Source: Devosia sp. (GTDB lineage Bacteria; Pseudomonadota; Alphaproteobacteria; Rhizobiales; Devosiaceae). From it: a stretch of 64,000 bases of DNA. Below are positions 27,648-36,393 of the stretch, in pieces. Made by a program: the position numbers and the translations under genes. The stretch spans positions 62,001 through 126,000 of the forward strand of contig NZ_CP075529.1 in assembly GCF_025809055.1 (NCBI RefSeq). The letters are read 5' to 3'. The notes under the pieces are model-generated. The model had not been told where the DNA came from. It saw only the letters and a list, made by a program, of their open reading frames with translations, and did not search any database. Each line of letters starts with the position of its first letter. Position 1 is the first letter of the stretch.

Positions 27648-28640
27648 ATGAAGAGCGCTGCTGGCCCCATTCTGGTCCTCATGACGGCAGGCCTGGCGAC
27701 GCCCGCCCTGGGTGCCGACTTCTCGGACTATGGTGATCTGCGGCCATCCTATGAGCCGGGGTGGGAGACGGGCGACGACTCCCTGCGGTTCGAGGCGGGC
27801 ATCCGCTATTGGATGAGCTGGGGCAAGCAGCAGGCAGGGTTCACCGCCGCCATGGGTGGCGTCACCCTCGGCGATGTGACGCTGGACGTCGAAGATCAGT
27901 CCCACATGGCCGAAGTCCATGGCCGCATCGACGATCTCTATACGAACACCTATCTCAAGGGGCAGGCCGGGCTCAGCCTTCACACAACCGGCACCTATGA
28001 CATTTCGCCCGCCGGGTCGGGCACGATCGGCAATCAGTCGCGCATCGGCTATGCCGGCGTCGACTACGGTTGGATGCCGCTTGGGCAGCTGGACAATGGT
28101 CCCGCTGCCGGCGGCTTTGTGGGCTATACCTACTGGAAGGATGCGCCCGATATCGGCACCGGCCAGATCGCCACCGCCTTTGACGGCTTCGGCAATCCCA
28201 CCGCCTTTGCCGATGCCCCCGACAATCTCGACATTCATGCGCTGCGCATCGGTGCGCGTGGCACCTACGAAACCGAAATGTTCGACATCCAGGCCGAAAT
28301 CGCGGCCGTTCCATACGCGCACATTACCGGCGCAGTCGGCGGTTCGGCACCGAACGGCTTCGACTTCTCGCCGGTCGTGCCCGTGCCGATCTACGAAAAC
28401 GAGCAGATCACCCTAAGCGGCCAGGGCTACGGCGTGATGACGGAGGCCATGCTCGGCTTCCACCCCACGGAAAACCTTACGCTGCGCGTCGGTGGCCGCG
28501 CTTGGTACCTCGAGGGCCAGCTCGATGCCCGGTTCAATGGCACGGCGGGCGGTACCGACCTGCCGGAACTCAATCTGCCATCGAACTACGCTTCGATCTT
28601 CCGCTACGGCGCCCTGTTCGAGCTGACCGGCCGCTTCTGA
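27648..28640 (+). CDS. Predicted outer-membrane beta-barrel protein
   Basis: 330 residues from ATG 27648, preceded by GGAGATTGG. A signal peptide ends in TPALGA around residue 23. The mature protein is rich in alternating aromatic/Gly strands (IRYWMSWGK, VGYTYWK, LRVGGRAWYLEGQ) and ends with Phe (ELTGRF), the usual terminal residue of barrels. I do not recognise a named family; it may be a porin-like or Opa-like protein. Confidence 0.8.
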   Translation: MKSAAGPILVLMTAGLATPALGADFSDYGDLRPSYEPGWETGDDSLRFEAGIRYWMSWGKQQAGFTAAMGGVTLGDVTLDVEDQSHMAEVHGRIDDLYTNTYLKGQAGLSLHTTGTYDISPAGSGTIGNQSRIGYAGVDYGWMPLGQLDNGPAAGGFVGYTYWKDAPDIGTGQIATAFDGFGNPTAFADAPDNLDIHALRIGARGTYETEMFDIQAEIAAVPYAHITGAVGGSAPNGFDFSPVVPVPIYENEQITLSGQGYGVMTEAMLGFHPTENLTLRVGGRAWYLEGQLDARFNGTAGGTDLPELNLPSNYASIFRYGALFELTGRF

Positions 28641-28752
28641 TCCCGCCGTCGGCGCTTTCCCGGTTTGCTTTGGCCTGTGAATGCTCTAAGTCTGGCCCGC
28701 GCGCGGCCTGATGGTCGTGCTTGACCATCGCATTCATCAGGCCAGCATCATC

Positions 28753-30420
28753 GTGACCGACCAGCTCAGAATTGCGCTCGCCCAGCTCAATCCCAAGGTA
28801 GGCGACCTCGCCGGCAACCTCGCCCTTGCACGCCAGGCCCTGGCCGATGCAGTTGCGGCAAAGGCCGACATCCTGCTTTTGTCCGAACTGTTCCTGACCG
28901 GCTATTTCCCGGACGACCTGCTGCACAAGCCGCAATTTGTCAGCGATGCCATTGCCGCCGCCAAGACCCTGGCTGCGGAAACGCGCGGTACCGATGTGGT
29001 GCTGTTGCTGCCCACCATCTGGCAGGACAAGACCGGCCTCCACAATTCGGTCGTCGTGGCCGAAAAGGGCGAGATCACCGCACTGCGCCACAAGCGCGAA
29101 CTGCCCAATTCGGACGTGTTCTACGAAAAACGCTATTTCGAGGCTGGGCCATTGCCGCTTCCGGTCAAGATCAAGGGCGTGCCGGTGGGCATCCCCATCT
29201 GCGAAGACATCTGGCATCCCTGGGTGTGCGAGCATCTGATCCGCGAAGGCGCAGAACTGCTGCTCTGCCCCAATGGCTCGCCCTACTGGACCAACAAGCA
29301 GCATATCCGCAAGGATCTGGTGCGCGAGCACGTGCTCACCCATGGCGTGCCACTGCTCTATCTCAACCAGGTCGGTGGCCAGGATGAACTGGTCTATGAC
29401 GGCGCGTCCTTTGGCCTCGAGCCTGGGGACCGGCTTGTCGTGCAGGGAAAATCCTTCGAGCCTGACTTCATCGTGTCCGATTGGCAGCGCGGCGAAGAGC
29501 ATTGGACCTGCGCCTCGGGGCAGGTGACCGAGCTGACCTCGGTGGAAGAAGCGCCCTGGCGCGCCTGCGTGCTGGGCCTCAGGGACTATGTCCACAAGAA
29601 CGGGTTCAGCCACGTCGTGCTGGGCCTGTCCGGTGGCATCGACAGCGCGGTGGTTGCTGCCATGGCGGCCGATGCCTTTGGTCCCGACAAGGTCCACGCC
29701 ATCATGCTGCCCTACCGCTACACGTCCGAAGCCAGTCTGCGCGACGCGCGCGACTGCGCCGAGCGGCTGGGCGTGCGCTATGACGTGGTGGCGATTGACG
29801 ATCCGGTGGATGGCGCCCTGGCCGAACTCAAGCCGATCTTCGGCGACAGGCCGGTCGATACCGCCGAGGAAAACATCCAGTCGCGGATGCGCGGCACCAT
29901 CTTGATGGCGGTCAGCAACAAGCTGGGTTCCATGCTGATGACCACCGGCAACAAGAGCGAGATGGGCGTGGGCTACGCCACCATCTATGGCGACATGAAC
30001 GGCGGCTTCAATCCGCTCAAGGACATGTTCAAGATGCAGGTCTATGCCCTGGCCGACTGGCGCAACAAGAACATGCCGGCCGATTGCCTCGGCCGGGAAG
30101 GCATGGTGATCCCGCAGGCCATCATCGACAAGGCGCCCAGCGCCGAATTGCGTCCGGACCAGACCGATCAGGACAGCCTGCCGCCCTATCCGGTGCTCGA
30201 CGATATCCTGCTTTGCCTCGTCGAGGAGGAGATGGCGCTGGCCGACATCGTCGCCCGCGGGCACGATCCCGCAACCGTCAAGCGCATCGAGCGCCTGCTC
30301 AATATCGCCGAATACAAGCGGCGCCAGGCGGCCCCCGGACCAAAGATCACGCCGAAGGCCTTCGGCCTTGGCCGCAAATATCCGATCACCAATGGCTACA
30401 AGGACCCGACTATCGGATGA
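28753..30420 (+). CDS. nadE: Glutamine-dependent NAD+ synthetase
   Basis: 555 residues from GTG 28753, which gives the usual family start (TDQLRIALAQLNP); an in-frame ATG at 28711 is the alternative. The N-terminal nitrilase-type glutaminase has the Glu-Lys-Cys triad (LSELFLTGY, KRELPN, PICEDIW), and the C-terminal ATP-pyrophosphatase domain has LSGGIDSAVVA. It amidates nicotinate adenine dinucleotide. Its stop overlaps the gltX start (ATGA), showing translational coupling. Confidence 0.94.
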   Translation: MTDQLRIALAQLNPKVGDLAGNLALARQALADAVAAKADILLLSELFLTGYFPDDLLHKPQFVSDAIAAAKTLAAETRGTDVVLLLPTIWQDKTGLHNSVVVAEKGEITALRHKRELPNSDVFYEKRYFEAGPLPLPVKIKGVPVGIPICEDIWHPWVCEHLIREGAELLLCPNGSPYWTNKQHIRKDLVREHVLTHGVPLLYLNQVGGQDELVYDGASFGLEPGDRLVVQGKSFEPDFIVSDWQRGEEHWTCASGQVTELTSVEEAPWRACVLGLRDYVHKNGFSHVVLGLSGGIDSAVVAAMAADAFGPDKVHAIMLPYRYTSEASLRDARDCAERLGVRYDVVAIDDPVDGALAELKPIFGDRPVDTAEENIQSRMRGTILMAVSNKLGSMLMTTGNKSEMGVGYATIYGDMNGGFNPLKDMFKMQVYALADWRNKNMPADCLGREGMVIPQAIIDKAPSAELRPDQTDQDSLPPYPVLDDILLCLVEEEMALADIVARGHDPATVKRIERLLNIAEYKRRQAAPGPKITPKAFGLGRKYPITNGYKDPTIG

Positions 30421-31745
30421 GCGTTACCGTTCGCTGGGCGCCCTCGCCAACCGGCCGCATTCACCTGGGCAATGCCCGTCCGGCTCTGCTCAACTGGTTC
30501 TTCGCCCGCCGCAACGGCGGCCGCTACGTGCTGCGCATGGACGATACCGACCTGGTGCGTTCCACCCGGGAATTTGCCGATGGCATCGAGGCCGATCTGG
30601 CCTGGCTCGGCATCGTCCCGGACATGCTTGTCCGCCAGTCCGAGCGCACGGGGCTCTATGATGCGGCGCGCGACCGCCTGATTGCGTCCGGCCGGCTTTA
30701 TCCGTGCTACGAAACCGAGGATGAACTCGATCGCAAGCGCGCCCGCGCCCGTCTCCTCGGCAAGCCACCGATCTACGATCGGGCGGCGCTGTCGCTGAGC
30801 GATGAAGACCGCGCGCGTCTTGAGGCCGAGGGGCGCACGCCGCACTGGCGCTTCCGCCTCGATGGCCGTCCCGTGCAGTTCGAGGACGTCATCAAGGGTC
30901 CGCAGACGGTCAATACCGCCTCCATGTCGGACCCGGTGCTGATCCGCGCCGACGGGTCATATCTCTACACGCTGCCATCGGTCGTCGACGACATTGATCT
31001 CGGTATCACCCATGTCATCCGCGGCGAGGACCACGTCTCCAATACCGGCACGCAGATCGAGATTTTTGAAGCGCTCGGGGGCAGGGTCCCCGCATTCGGC
31101 CACCACAATCTGCTGACCGATGCCCAGGGCCAGGGCTTTTCCAAGCGCCTCGGGTCGCAGTCGATCGCCGATTTCCGCGATGAGGGCTATGAGCCTTTGG
31201 CCATTGCCATCGTGGCGACGCTCACCGGCACCAGCCTGCCGGTCGAACCCTATGACAGCCTCGATGCCATCGCCGAGCGGCTGGATTTCTCGATGATTTC
31301 GCATGGCTCGGCGCGGTTCGATCCGGCCGAACTCAATGGTCTCAATGCCCGCATGGTCCATACCATGAACTATGCCGAGGCCGCGCCGCGGCTGTCGGCG
31401 CTCGGTCTCGAGGGCGAGGCCATGTGGATGCTGCTGCGCGAAAATCTCACCAAGTTCAGCGACATCGCTGACTGGTCAACGCTCGTCACCGGCCCCATCG
31501 CGCCGGCCACAGCCATCGAAGACCACGACTTCCTCGCCCTCGCCAAGGCCCTGCTGCCGCCGGACCCCTGGGACGAAACCACCTGGTCGCATTGGACGGA
31601 CGCCCTCAAGGGCGCCACCGGACGCAAGGGCAAAGCCCTGTTCCTGCCGCTGCGGCTGGCACTCACCGGCCGCCACGATGGTCCCGAGCTTAAGTCCCTG
31701 CTTCCCCTAATTGGGCGTAAGGCGTGTCTGGACCGACTACCCTGA
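30417..31745 (+). CDS. gltX: Glutamyl-tRNA synthetase (short alphaproteobacterial type)
   Basis: 442 residues from ATG 30417, overlapping the nadE stop. The class I signatures are APSPTGRIHLGNAR (HIGH region) and FSKRLG at 241-246 in the KMSKS position. Alphaproteobacteria often carry two GluRS paralogues, one of which also charges tRNA-Gln for later amidation. Which paralogue this is cannot be settled here. The last 56 nt overlap the end of the convergent DUF2865 gene. Confidence 0.93.
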   Translation: MSVTVRWAPSPTGRIHLGNARPALLNWFFARRNGGRYVLRMDDTDLVRSTREFADGIEADLAWLGIVPDMLVRQSERTGLYDAARDRLIASGRLYPCYETEDELDRKRARARLLGKPPIYDRAALSLSDEDRARLEAEGRTPHWRFRLDGRPVQFEDVIKGPQTVNTASMSDPVLIRADGSYLYTLPSVVDDIDLGITHVIRGEDHVSNTGTQIEIFEALGGRVPAFGHHNLLTDAQGQGFSKRLGSQSIADFRDEGYEPLAIAIVATLTGTSLPVEPYDSLDAIAERLDFSMISHGSARFDPAELNGLNARMVHTMNYAEAAPRLSALGLEGEAMWMLLRENLTKFSDIADWSTLVTGPIAPATAIEDHDFLALAKALLPPDPWDETTWSHWTDALKGATGRKGKALFLPLRLALTGRHDGPELKSLLPLIGRKACLDRLP

Positions 31746-32811
31746 CCGTGCGGTCGCCGAGTTTGACGATCCGCATGTCCGGTTCCTGATTGGCCGCGCT
31801 TGGGCGTGCCGCGACTTCCCCCGGTCCGGCAGGCCGTGGGCGGGGCAGGGGGATATCGATCATGGCCACCGTGCTCACCGGCTCCAGCGTCGCCGGCTGA
31901 ACCGGCACCACGCCGCGCGGATCGCGCAGGGGCATGGGAATGTTCATGCCGTTGATCTCGAGCACCGCGCGGTTCGAGCCATCGGCCGAACTGACCAGGT
32001 TGACGCGGCCATCGGATTGCGGCGCGGCCTGGCAGCTGGCGGATTTGTCAAAGGCATTGCGATAGGCAAAGGCCGTGGGCAGCGCCGTATAGGGTGACCC
32101 CGACATATTGCGCATCTGCTCCGGCTCCTGGCCGGGATTGTCGTAGTAATAGAGGTCGACCGGCGTATTGGGACAACTCTGCTGGCAGGTCATCGCGTCA
32201 TTGCCGACATAGTCGCTCAGGGTCGAATAGCTGATCGGCCAGAAATAGCCGTCGCTGAGGCGGACGCAGACGGTGCGGACCGTCGAATAGCCCTGATAGC
32301 CCCAGTAGTCGCCGCCATCGATGAAGTCGCCATCGGTGAAATCCTGTTCGGATGAGGTGCCGAAGATGCGGTCGAAGATCGACTGGCGCTCCTGGGTAAA
32401 GGTGGCGCTGGAGCCGCTGCCACAGCCGAAGCGGGCCATTTCCTGCAGGATCGCCTCGCGCTGCTGGGCCACGGCATTGCCCGATTCGACCGACTGTGCG
32501 GCCTGCGCATATTGATCGCGCAGCCGCAGCACTTCGCGGGCCACCTGCTGGCATTGCGGGGTCAGGGTGCGCCCGGCGCGCGCATCGTCATTGCATCCGT
32601 CGCGGATATAGCGGCTTTCCGCGTTCTGGACGTCGCGCGCCAGCTGGCGGGCGGCCTGCGAATTGCCATCGAGTCCGCGAAAATCGCCGCTGCCATCGAA
32701 CTGGCGCAAAGCGCTTTGCAGGCGCGAACACTGGTTGGATTGCGCATGGGCAAGCTGCACGTCCAGCACGAAGACCAAGGCGGACAGGGACAGCAGCACG
32801 ATGGTGCGCAT
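31690..32811 (-). CDS. DUF2865 secreted protein
   Basis: 373 residues from ATG 32811, chosen because it starts a clean signal peptide (MRTIVLLSLSALVFVLDVQ, cleaved after AHA). An upstream extension of 16 codons is possible. A helical, Cys-containing region (about 25-140) is followed by the DUF2865 core with VRTVCVRLSDGYFWPISYS and CQQSCP, and then a Pro-rich tail. The function is unknown; the family is typical of Hyphomicrobiales and probably periplasmic. The 3' end lies inside the gltX coding region. Confidence 0.88.
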   Translation of the reverse strand: MRTIVLLSLSALVFVLDVQLAHAQSNQCSRLQSALRQFDGSGDFRGLDGNSQAARQLARDVQNAESRYIRDGCNDDARAGRTLTPQCQQVAREVLRLRDQYAQAAQSVESGNAVAQQREAILQEMARFGCGSGSSATFTQERQSIFDRIFGTSSEQDFTDGDFIDGGDYWGYQGYSTVRTVCVRLSDGYFWPISYSTLSDYVGNDAMTCQQSCPNTPVDLYYYDNPGQEPEQMRNMSGSPYTALPTAFAYRNAFDKSASCQAAPQSDGRVNLVSSADGSNRAVLEINGMNIPMPLRDPRGVVPVQPATLEPVSTVAMIDIPLPRPRPAGPGEVAARPSAANQEPDMRIVKLGDRTVRVVGPDTPYAQLGEAGT

Positions 32812-32973
32812 GAAAGTCGAGGCGGAGTTCACAACCAGTTCCGTTTTCGCGTATCGCAACCCGATCGGGTCGTGGGGCCTTAAGACATCGCTAGGGCGAA
32901 TGGCAACACTATACTGTGCGTTGATTCACCGGACTAGGGCAGCCGGGACACAGCAAGCTGGGAGAACATCGTC

Positions 32974-33981
32974 GTGAAACTGGCCACACTCCGCGCAAGC
33001 CGTCCGGATGGACAACTGGTCGTCGTATCCGCCGATCTCGGGCGCTATGTGTCCGCCGGCCGCGTGGCACCGACGCTCCAGGCCGCGCTTGATGAATGGG
33101 AACGCGCCGCGCCGGCCCTGCGCGAGCTGTCCGATCAGCTCGAGGCCGGGGCCGTGTCCGGGCAGGTCTTCGACCCCAGCCAGGCCCATGCGCCCCTGCC
33201 GCGCGCGTTCCAGTGGATCGACGGCTCTGGCTATATGAGCCACCTGGAGCGCGTCCGCTCGCTCAAGGGCAGCCTCGATTCCGAACTGCAATCGGTCCGG
33301 CCCCTTATCTATCAGGGCGGCTCCGACTCGCTCTCGGCTCCCACCGACCCCATTCTCGTGCCGACCGAGGATCTGGCGCTCGATTTTGAAGCCGAGGCGG
33401 CGGTGATCATTGGCGCTGTGCCGATGAACCCCAGCCGCGAGCAGGCGGCGGCTGCCATTCGGTTGGTCACCGTGGTCAACGATGTGTCGCTGCGCCGCTT
33501 GGTGGCCGACGATCTGCAGAACGGGTTCGGTTTTTTCCACGCCAAACCCTCCACCAGCTTTGCGCCCGTCGTGGCCACCCCGAAAAGCCTCGGCGACCGC
33601 TGGCGCGACAATCGTCTGCATCTGCCGGTTCGCGTCGAAGTCAACGGCACCCTTTATGGCCAGCCCAATGCCGGGATCGGCATGCAGTTCGATTTCGTCG
33701 ACCTGATCATGGAAGCGGCCCGCACGCGGCGTCTGGCGGCCGGGACCATCATCGGGGGCGGCACCATCTCCAATCCGCATGACGAAACCCTGCCGATCAA
33801 GCGCGACGGCATTGGTTTTGCCTGCATTGCCGAAGCGCGCACGGCCGAGAAAGCAAAGTACGGCCGGGCCCGTACGCCGTTTCTCAAGCCCGGCGACCGG
33901 GTGCGGATCGCAGCCGGTACCGAAGGCGGCCCGGCAGCCTTTGGCGCCATCGATCAGCGCGTCGAACTTCTGCCCAAATAG
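32974..33981 (+). CDS. Fumarylacetoacetate hydrolase family protein
   Basis: 335 residues from GTG 32974, preceded by GGGAG. The FAH fold is shown by DFEAEAAVIIG (metal-binding Glu residues), VVNDVSLR with its Asp, and GTIIGGGTISN. The N-terminal 100 residues resemble true fumarylacetoacetases of bacteria. It would cleave C-C bonds in aromatic or keto acid breakdown, but no homogentisate pathway gene is adjacent. Confidence 0.9.
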   Translation: MKLATLRASRPDGQLVVVSADLGRYVSAGRVAPTLQAALDEWERAAPALRELSDQLEAGAVSGQVFDPSQAHAPLPRAFQWIDGSGYMSHLERVRSLKGSLDSELQSVRPLIYQGGSDSLSAPTDPILVPTEDLALDFEAEAAVIIGAVPMNPSREQAAAAIRLVTVVNDVSLRRLVADDLQNGFGFFHAKPSTSFAPVVATPKSLGDRWRDNRLHLPVRVEVNGTLYGQPNAGIGMQFDFVDLIMEAARTRRLAAGTIIGGGTISNPHDETLPIKRDGIGFACIAEARTAEKAKYGRARTPFLKPGDRVRIAAGTEGGPAAFGAIDQRVELLPK

Positions 33982-34090
33982 GCTATAACATTCCCGTGTG
34001 CGTATTGGGCCTGTCATAACCCCATGCAAGGGTTAGCTATTCGGGGAAGTGGGCCCGCCAAGCGTCGAAACAACAAGGTCGAAAACAACC

Positions 34091-34534
34091 ATGATCTCCC
34101 GAACGATTTCCGGATTGGCACTGGCCGCATTGATGGCGGCGGGCACAGTTGCCGTGCTGGCGCAGGATTTTACCCCGCCGGCAACAGCCGAAGAGGCGAT
34201 CGCCATGCGCGAAGCGGCAATGCGCCAGAACGGCGGCCTGCTGCGCGGCGCGGCCAATCTCTCCGGCGATGAAGCTGTCGCCGCAGCCGAGACCTTCCTG
34301 TTCAATTACACCCATTTCCCCGAAATGTTCCCGGAGGGGTCGAGCGAAGGCAGCGATGCGTTGCCCGCGATCTGGGAGAATTGGGAAACCTTTACCGGCA
34401 TCTTTGAAACCGGCCGCGTCGCCGCCGAAGAAGCCCTTGCTGCGGCCCAGGCCGGCGACAGCGCCGCCTATGGCGCCGCCATCCAGACCATCATGGGCAC
34501 CTGCAACCAGTGCCATCAGCAGTTCCGCAGCTGA
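34091..34534 (+). CDS. Cytochrome c' (c556-like), periplasmic
   Basis: 147 residues from ATG 34091. A signal peptide ends in AVLA around residue 20. It is a four-helix bundle with the single haem site CNQCHQQFR near the C-terminus (C138, C141, H142), as usual for cytochrome c'. Members bind NO and may protect against it. A strong terminator follows, so it is monocistronic. Confidence 0.92.
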   Translation: MISRTISGLALAALMAAGTVAVLAQDFTPPATAEEAIAMREAAMRQNGGLLRGAANLSGDEAVAAAETFLFNYTHFPEMFPEGSSEGSDALPAIWENWETFTGIFETGRVAAEEALAAAQAGDSAAYGAAIQTIMGTCNQCHQQFRS

Positions 34535-34559
34535 TCAAGTTATCGCCTCCAAAGCGATT

Positions 34560-34587
34560 GGGCGGCCTGCGGGCCGCCCTTTTTTTG
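34560..34587 (+). terminator. Intrinsic terminator of cytochrome c'
   Basis: GGGCGGCC (34560-34567) pairs with GGCCGCCC (34572-34579), followed by a run of T. It ends the upstream transcript only 45 nt before the Cys-rich leader frame, so the leader must have a start site in between. Confidence 0.93.
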
Positions 34588-34631
34588 ATTTCGCTTGATT
34601 TCTCGGGCCCGCCCGGCCAATGTCCGCACCC

Positions 34632-34676
34632 ATGAAGACCAAGTGCACCATTACCTGCTGCATTATTACCTGCTAA
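34632..34676 (+). CDS. Cys-rich leader peptide preceding cysS (putative)
   Basis: The 14-codon frame encodes MKTKCTITCCIITC, with Cys at codons 5, 9, 10 and 14, all TGC. An in-frame ATG at 34620 would add MSAP. It starts 45 nt after the previous gene's terminator and ends 94 nt before cysteinyl-tRNA synthetase. Four Cys in 14 residues is far above the normal rate of about one in a hundred. Placement before the enzyme that charges tRNA-Cys is what a ribosome-mediated attenuator would have. There is no clear Shine-Dalgarno, so the mRNA might be leaderless, as described for the Sinorhizobium trpL peptide. A hairpin follows at 34684. Translation and regulation are inferred. Confidence 0.7.
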   Translation: MKTKCTITCCIITC

Positions 34677-34683
34677 CCAACGT

Positions 34684-34737
34684 TGGCGGAGCGGTCTTCT
34701 TCATCCCAAGGTTCGAACGGATAGAGGCTCCCCGCCA
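34684..34737 (+). promoter_or_regulatory. Hairpin in the cysS 5' leader
   Basis: TGGCGGAGC (34684-34692) can pair with GCTCCCCGCCA (34727-34737), with a two-base bulge and a loop of about 34 nt. It begins 7 nt after the leader peptide stop, where a ribosome stalled on the last Cys codon would overlap its base. The palindrome CCAACGTTGG (34677-34686) overlaps the left arm and could compete. No T-run follows, so any control would be translational or rho-dependent, not a simple terminator. Confidence 0.45.
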
Positions 34738-34770
34738 GAGCACGATCATGTCTGGCCCACAGGACCCTCG

Positions 34771-36150
34771 ATGACCCCGGCAAAGCCGCAGCTCTCGCTC
34801 TACAATACGCTGACCCGCACCAAGGCGCCTTTCGCGCCCATGGATGAAACCAATGTGCGCCTCTATGCCTGCGGACCCACGGTTTACGACTTTGCCCATA
34901 TCGGCAATGGCCGCGCCGCCATCGTTTTCGACCTGTTGTTCCGCGTGCTGCGCCACACCTATGGGGCCGGGCACGTCACCTATGTCCGCAACATCACCGA
35001 CGTGGACGACAAGATCAATGCGCGCGCCCTGCGCGATCATCCCGATTTGCCGCTGAACGAGGCCATCCGCAAGGTCACCGAGACCACGGCCGCGCAATAT
35101 CAGAAGGATGTCGCGGCGCTGGGTTGCCTGGAGCCGACAGTGCAGCCCCGCGCCACCGAAAACATCGCCGAAATGCAGACGATGATCGAAACCCTCATCA
35201 CGCGCGGCCATGCCTATGTTGCAGAGGGCGAGGTCTTGTTCCGCACCCGCTCCATGTCCGATTACGGAAAGCTCTCGGGCCGCAATCTCGAGGACAATCT
35301 CGCCGGCGCCCGCATTGCCGTGGACGCGCACAAGGAAGACCCGGCCGATTTCGTCCTCTGGAAACTCTCCTCGGCCGAAGAGCCCGGCTGGGACAGCCCC
35401 TGGGGCCGAGGCCGTCCGGGCTGGCACATCGAGTGCTCCGCCATGTCAGAGCGCTATCTGGGTGAGACCTTCGACATTCATGGCGGCGGGCTCGACCTCA
35501 TCTTCCCGCACCACGAAAACGAAATCGCCCAGTCCCGCTGCGCCCACGGCTCGCACGCCATGGCCAATGTGTGGATGCACAATGGCTTCCTTCAGGTCGA
35601 AGGCCAGAAGATGAGCAAGAGCCTGGGCAATTTCTTCACCATCCATCAACTGCTGGAAACCGAGGATTTCGGCGGCCGCAAATGGCCCGGCGAAGTCCTG
35701 CGGCTGGCCATGCTGATGACGCATTATCGCGAGCCGATTGATTTCTCTCAGCGCCGGCTCGAAGAGGCGGTGAATCTTTTGGAAAAGTGGGAACGCGCCG
35801 CGGGTGACACCGAACCTGCTTCCGCCGTTCCGGACGACCTGCTGGAGCGTCTGGCTGAGGATCTCGACACGCCTGCAGTTCTCGCACGCGTCCACGCTCT
35901 GATCATGGACGAAGGTCGTGCGGCAGACGGCCTGGCGTTAGCCAGCCTCATGGGCATCAACATCAAGCGCGACGTCGAGGTGGACGCTGACGTTGCCGCG
36001 CAAGTCGCCGCCCGCCTCGCCGCCCTTAACGCCAAGAACTTCGCCGAAGCCGACCGCATCCGTGCCGAACTGGCGGAACAGGGCATCGCCCTGATGGACT
36101 ATAAGGATGAGGCCGGCCAGCGGCAGACCAGGTGGGAGGTGAAGCGGTAA
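34771..36150 (+). CDS. cysS: Cysteinyl-tRNA synthetase
   Basis: 459 residues from ATG 34771, with AGGA upstream. The class I signatures are VYDFAHIGNGR and KMSKSLGN. Zinc ligands are CGPTVYD near residue 30, the Cys in HIECSAMS and the HHENE region. It charges tRNA-Cys. A Cys-rich leader peptide frame and a hairpin lie in its 5' region. The stop abuts the repeat region in front of the DUF559 gene. Confidence 0.96.
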   Translation: MTPAKPQLSLYNTLTRTKAPFAPMDETNVRLYACGPTVYDFAHIGNGRAAIVFDLLFRVLRHTYGAGHVTYVRNITDVDDKINARALRDHPDLPLNEAIRKVTETTAAQYQKDVAALGCLEPTVQPRATENIAEMQTMIETLITRGHAYVAEGEVLFRTRSMSDYGKLSGRNLEDNLAGARIAVDAHKEDPADFVLWKLSSAEEPGWDSPWGRGRPGWHIECSAMSERYLGETFDIHGGGLDLIFPHHENEIAQSRCAHGSHAMANVWMHNGFLQVEGQKMSKSLGNFFTIHQLLETEDFGGRKWPGEVLRLAMLMTHYREPIDFSQRRLEEAVNLLEKWERAAGDTEPASAVPDDLLERLAEDLDTPAVLARVHALIMDEGRAADGLALASLMGINIKRDVEVDADVAAQVAARLAALNAKNFAEADRIRAELAEQGIALMDYKDEAGQRQTRWEVKR

Positions 36151-36171
36151 ATGTCTGCGCAAGCGGATCAA

Positions 36172-36389
36172 ACCCCTCACCCGTCTCGGCCTCCGGCCGA
36201 TCCACCCTCTCCCTCAAGGGGAGAGGGGAGCACTGCGTTTGCCGAAAAAACCCCCTCATCCGGCGCTGCGCGCCACCTTCTCCCACAAGGGGAGAAGGGG
36301 ATCTGGTGGTCTACCCGGCAATTTCGACAAGCACGAAGCCACCCTTCTCCCCTTGTGGGAGAAGGTGCCCGAAGGGCGGATGAGGGGGA
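36172..36389. repeat. Element A-related repeat forming a large inverted repeat before DUF559
   Basis: After a short CCTCTCCCTCAAGGGGAGAGG hairpin (about 36205-36230), two arms face each other. The left arm is 36251-36299 (CCCCCTCATCCGGCG, ACCTTCTCCCACAAGGGGA). The right arm is 36342-36388 (CCCTTCTCCCCTTGTGGGAG, CGGATGAGGGGG). The arms are inverted copies of the element A module with about 42 nt between them. The right arm ends five bases before the DUF559 start codon. No separate gene is seen in this 243-nt gap. Confidence 0.85.
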
Positions 36390-36393
36390 CGAA

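Noticed and set aside
28570..30264. Minus-strand open frame of 564 codons
   Set aside because: It is opposite nadE, which has all family motifs; the mirror frame is low-complexity in His/Gly/Asp.
34705..34760. tRNA-like GGTTCGAAC sequence in the cysS leader
   Set aside because: The five bases either side of the loop do not pair as a T-arm, and no acceptor or anticodon stem fits. It is not a tRNA gene or T-box.
34684..34770. Classical rho-independent attenuator before cysS
   Set aside because: The hairpin is there, but no run of T follows it, so I do not call a terminator.
36151..36393. N-terminal extension of the DUF559 protein starting right after the cysS stop
   Set aside because: The extra 81 residues are a translation of the inverted repeats, and the conserved domain starts at 36394.
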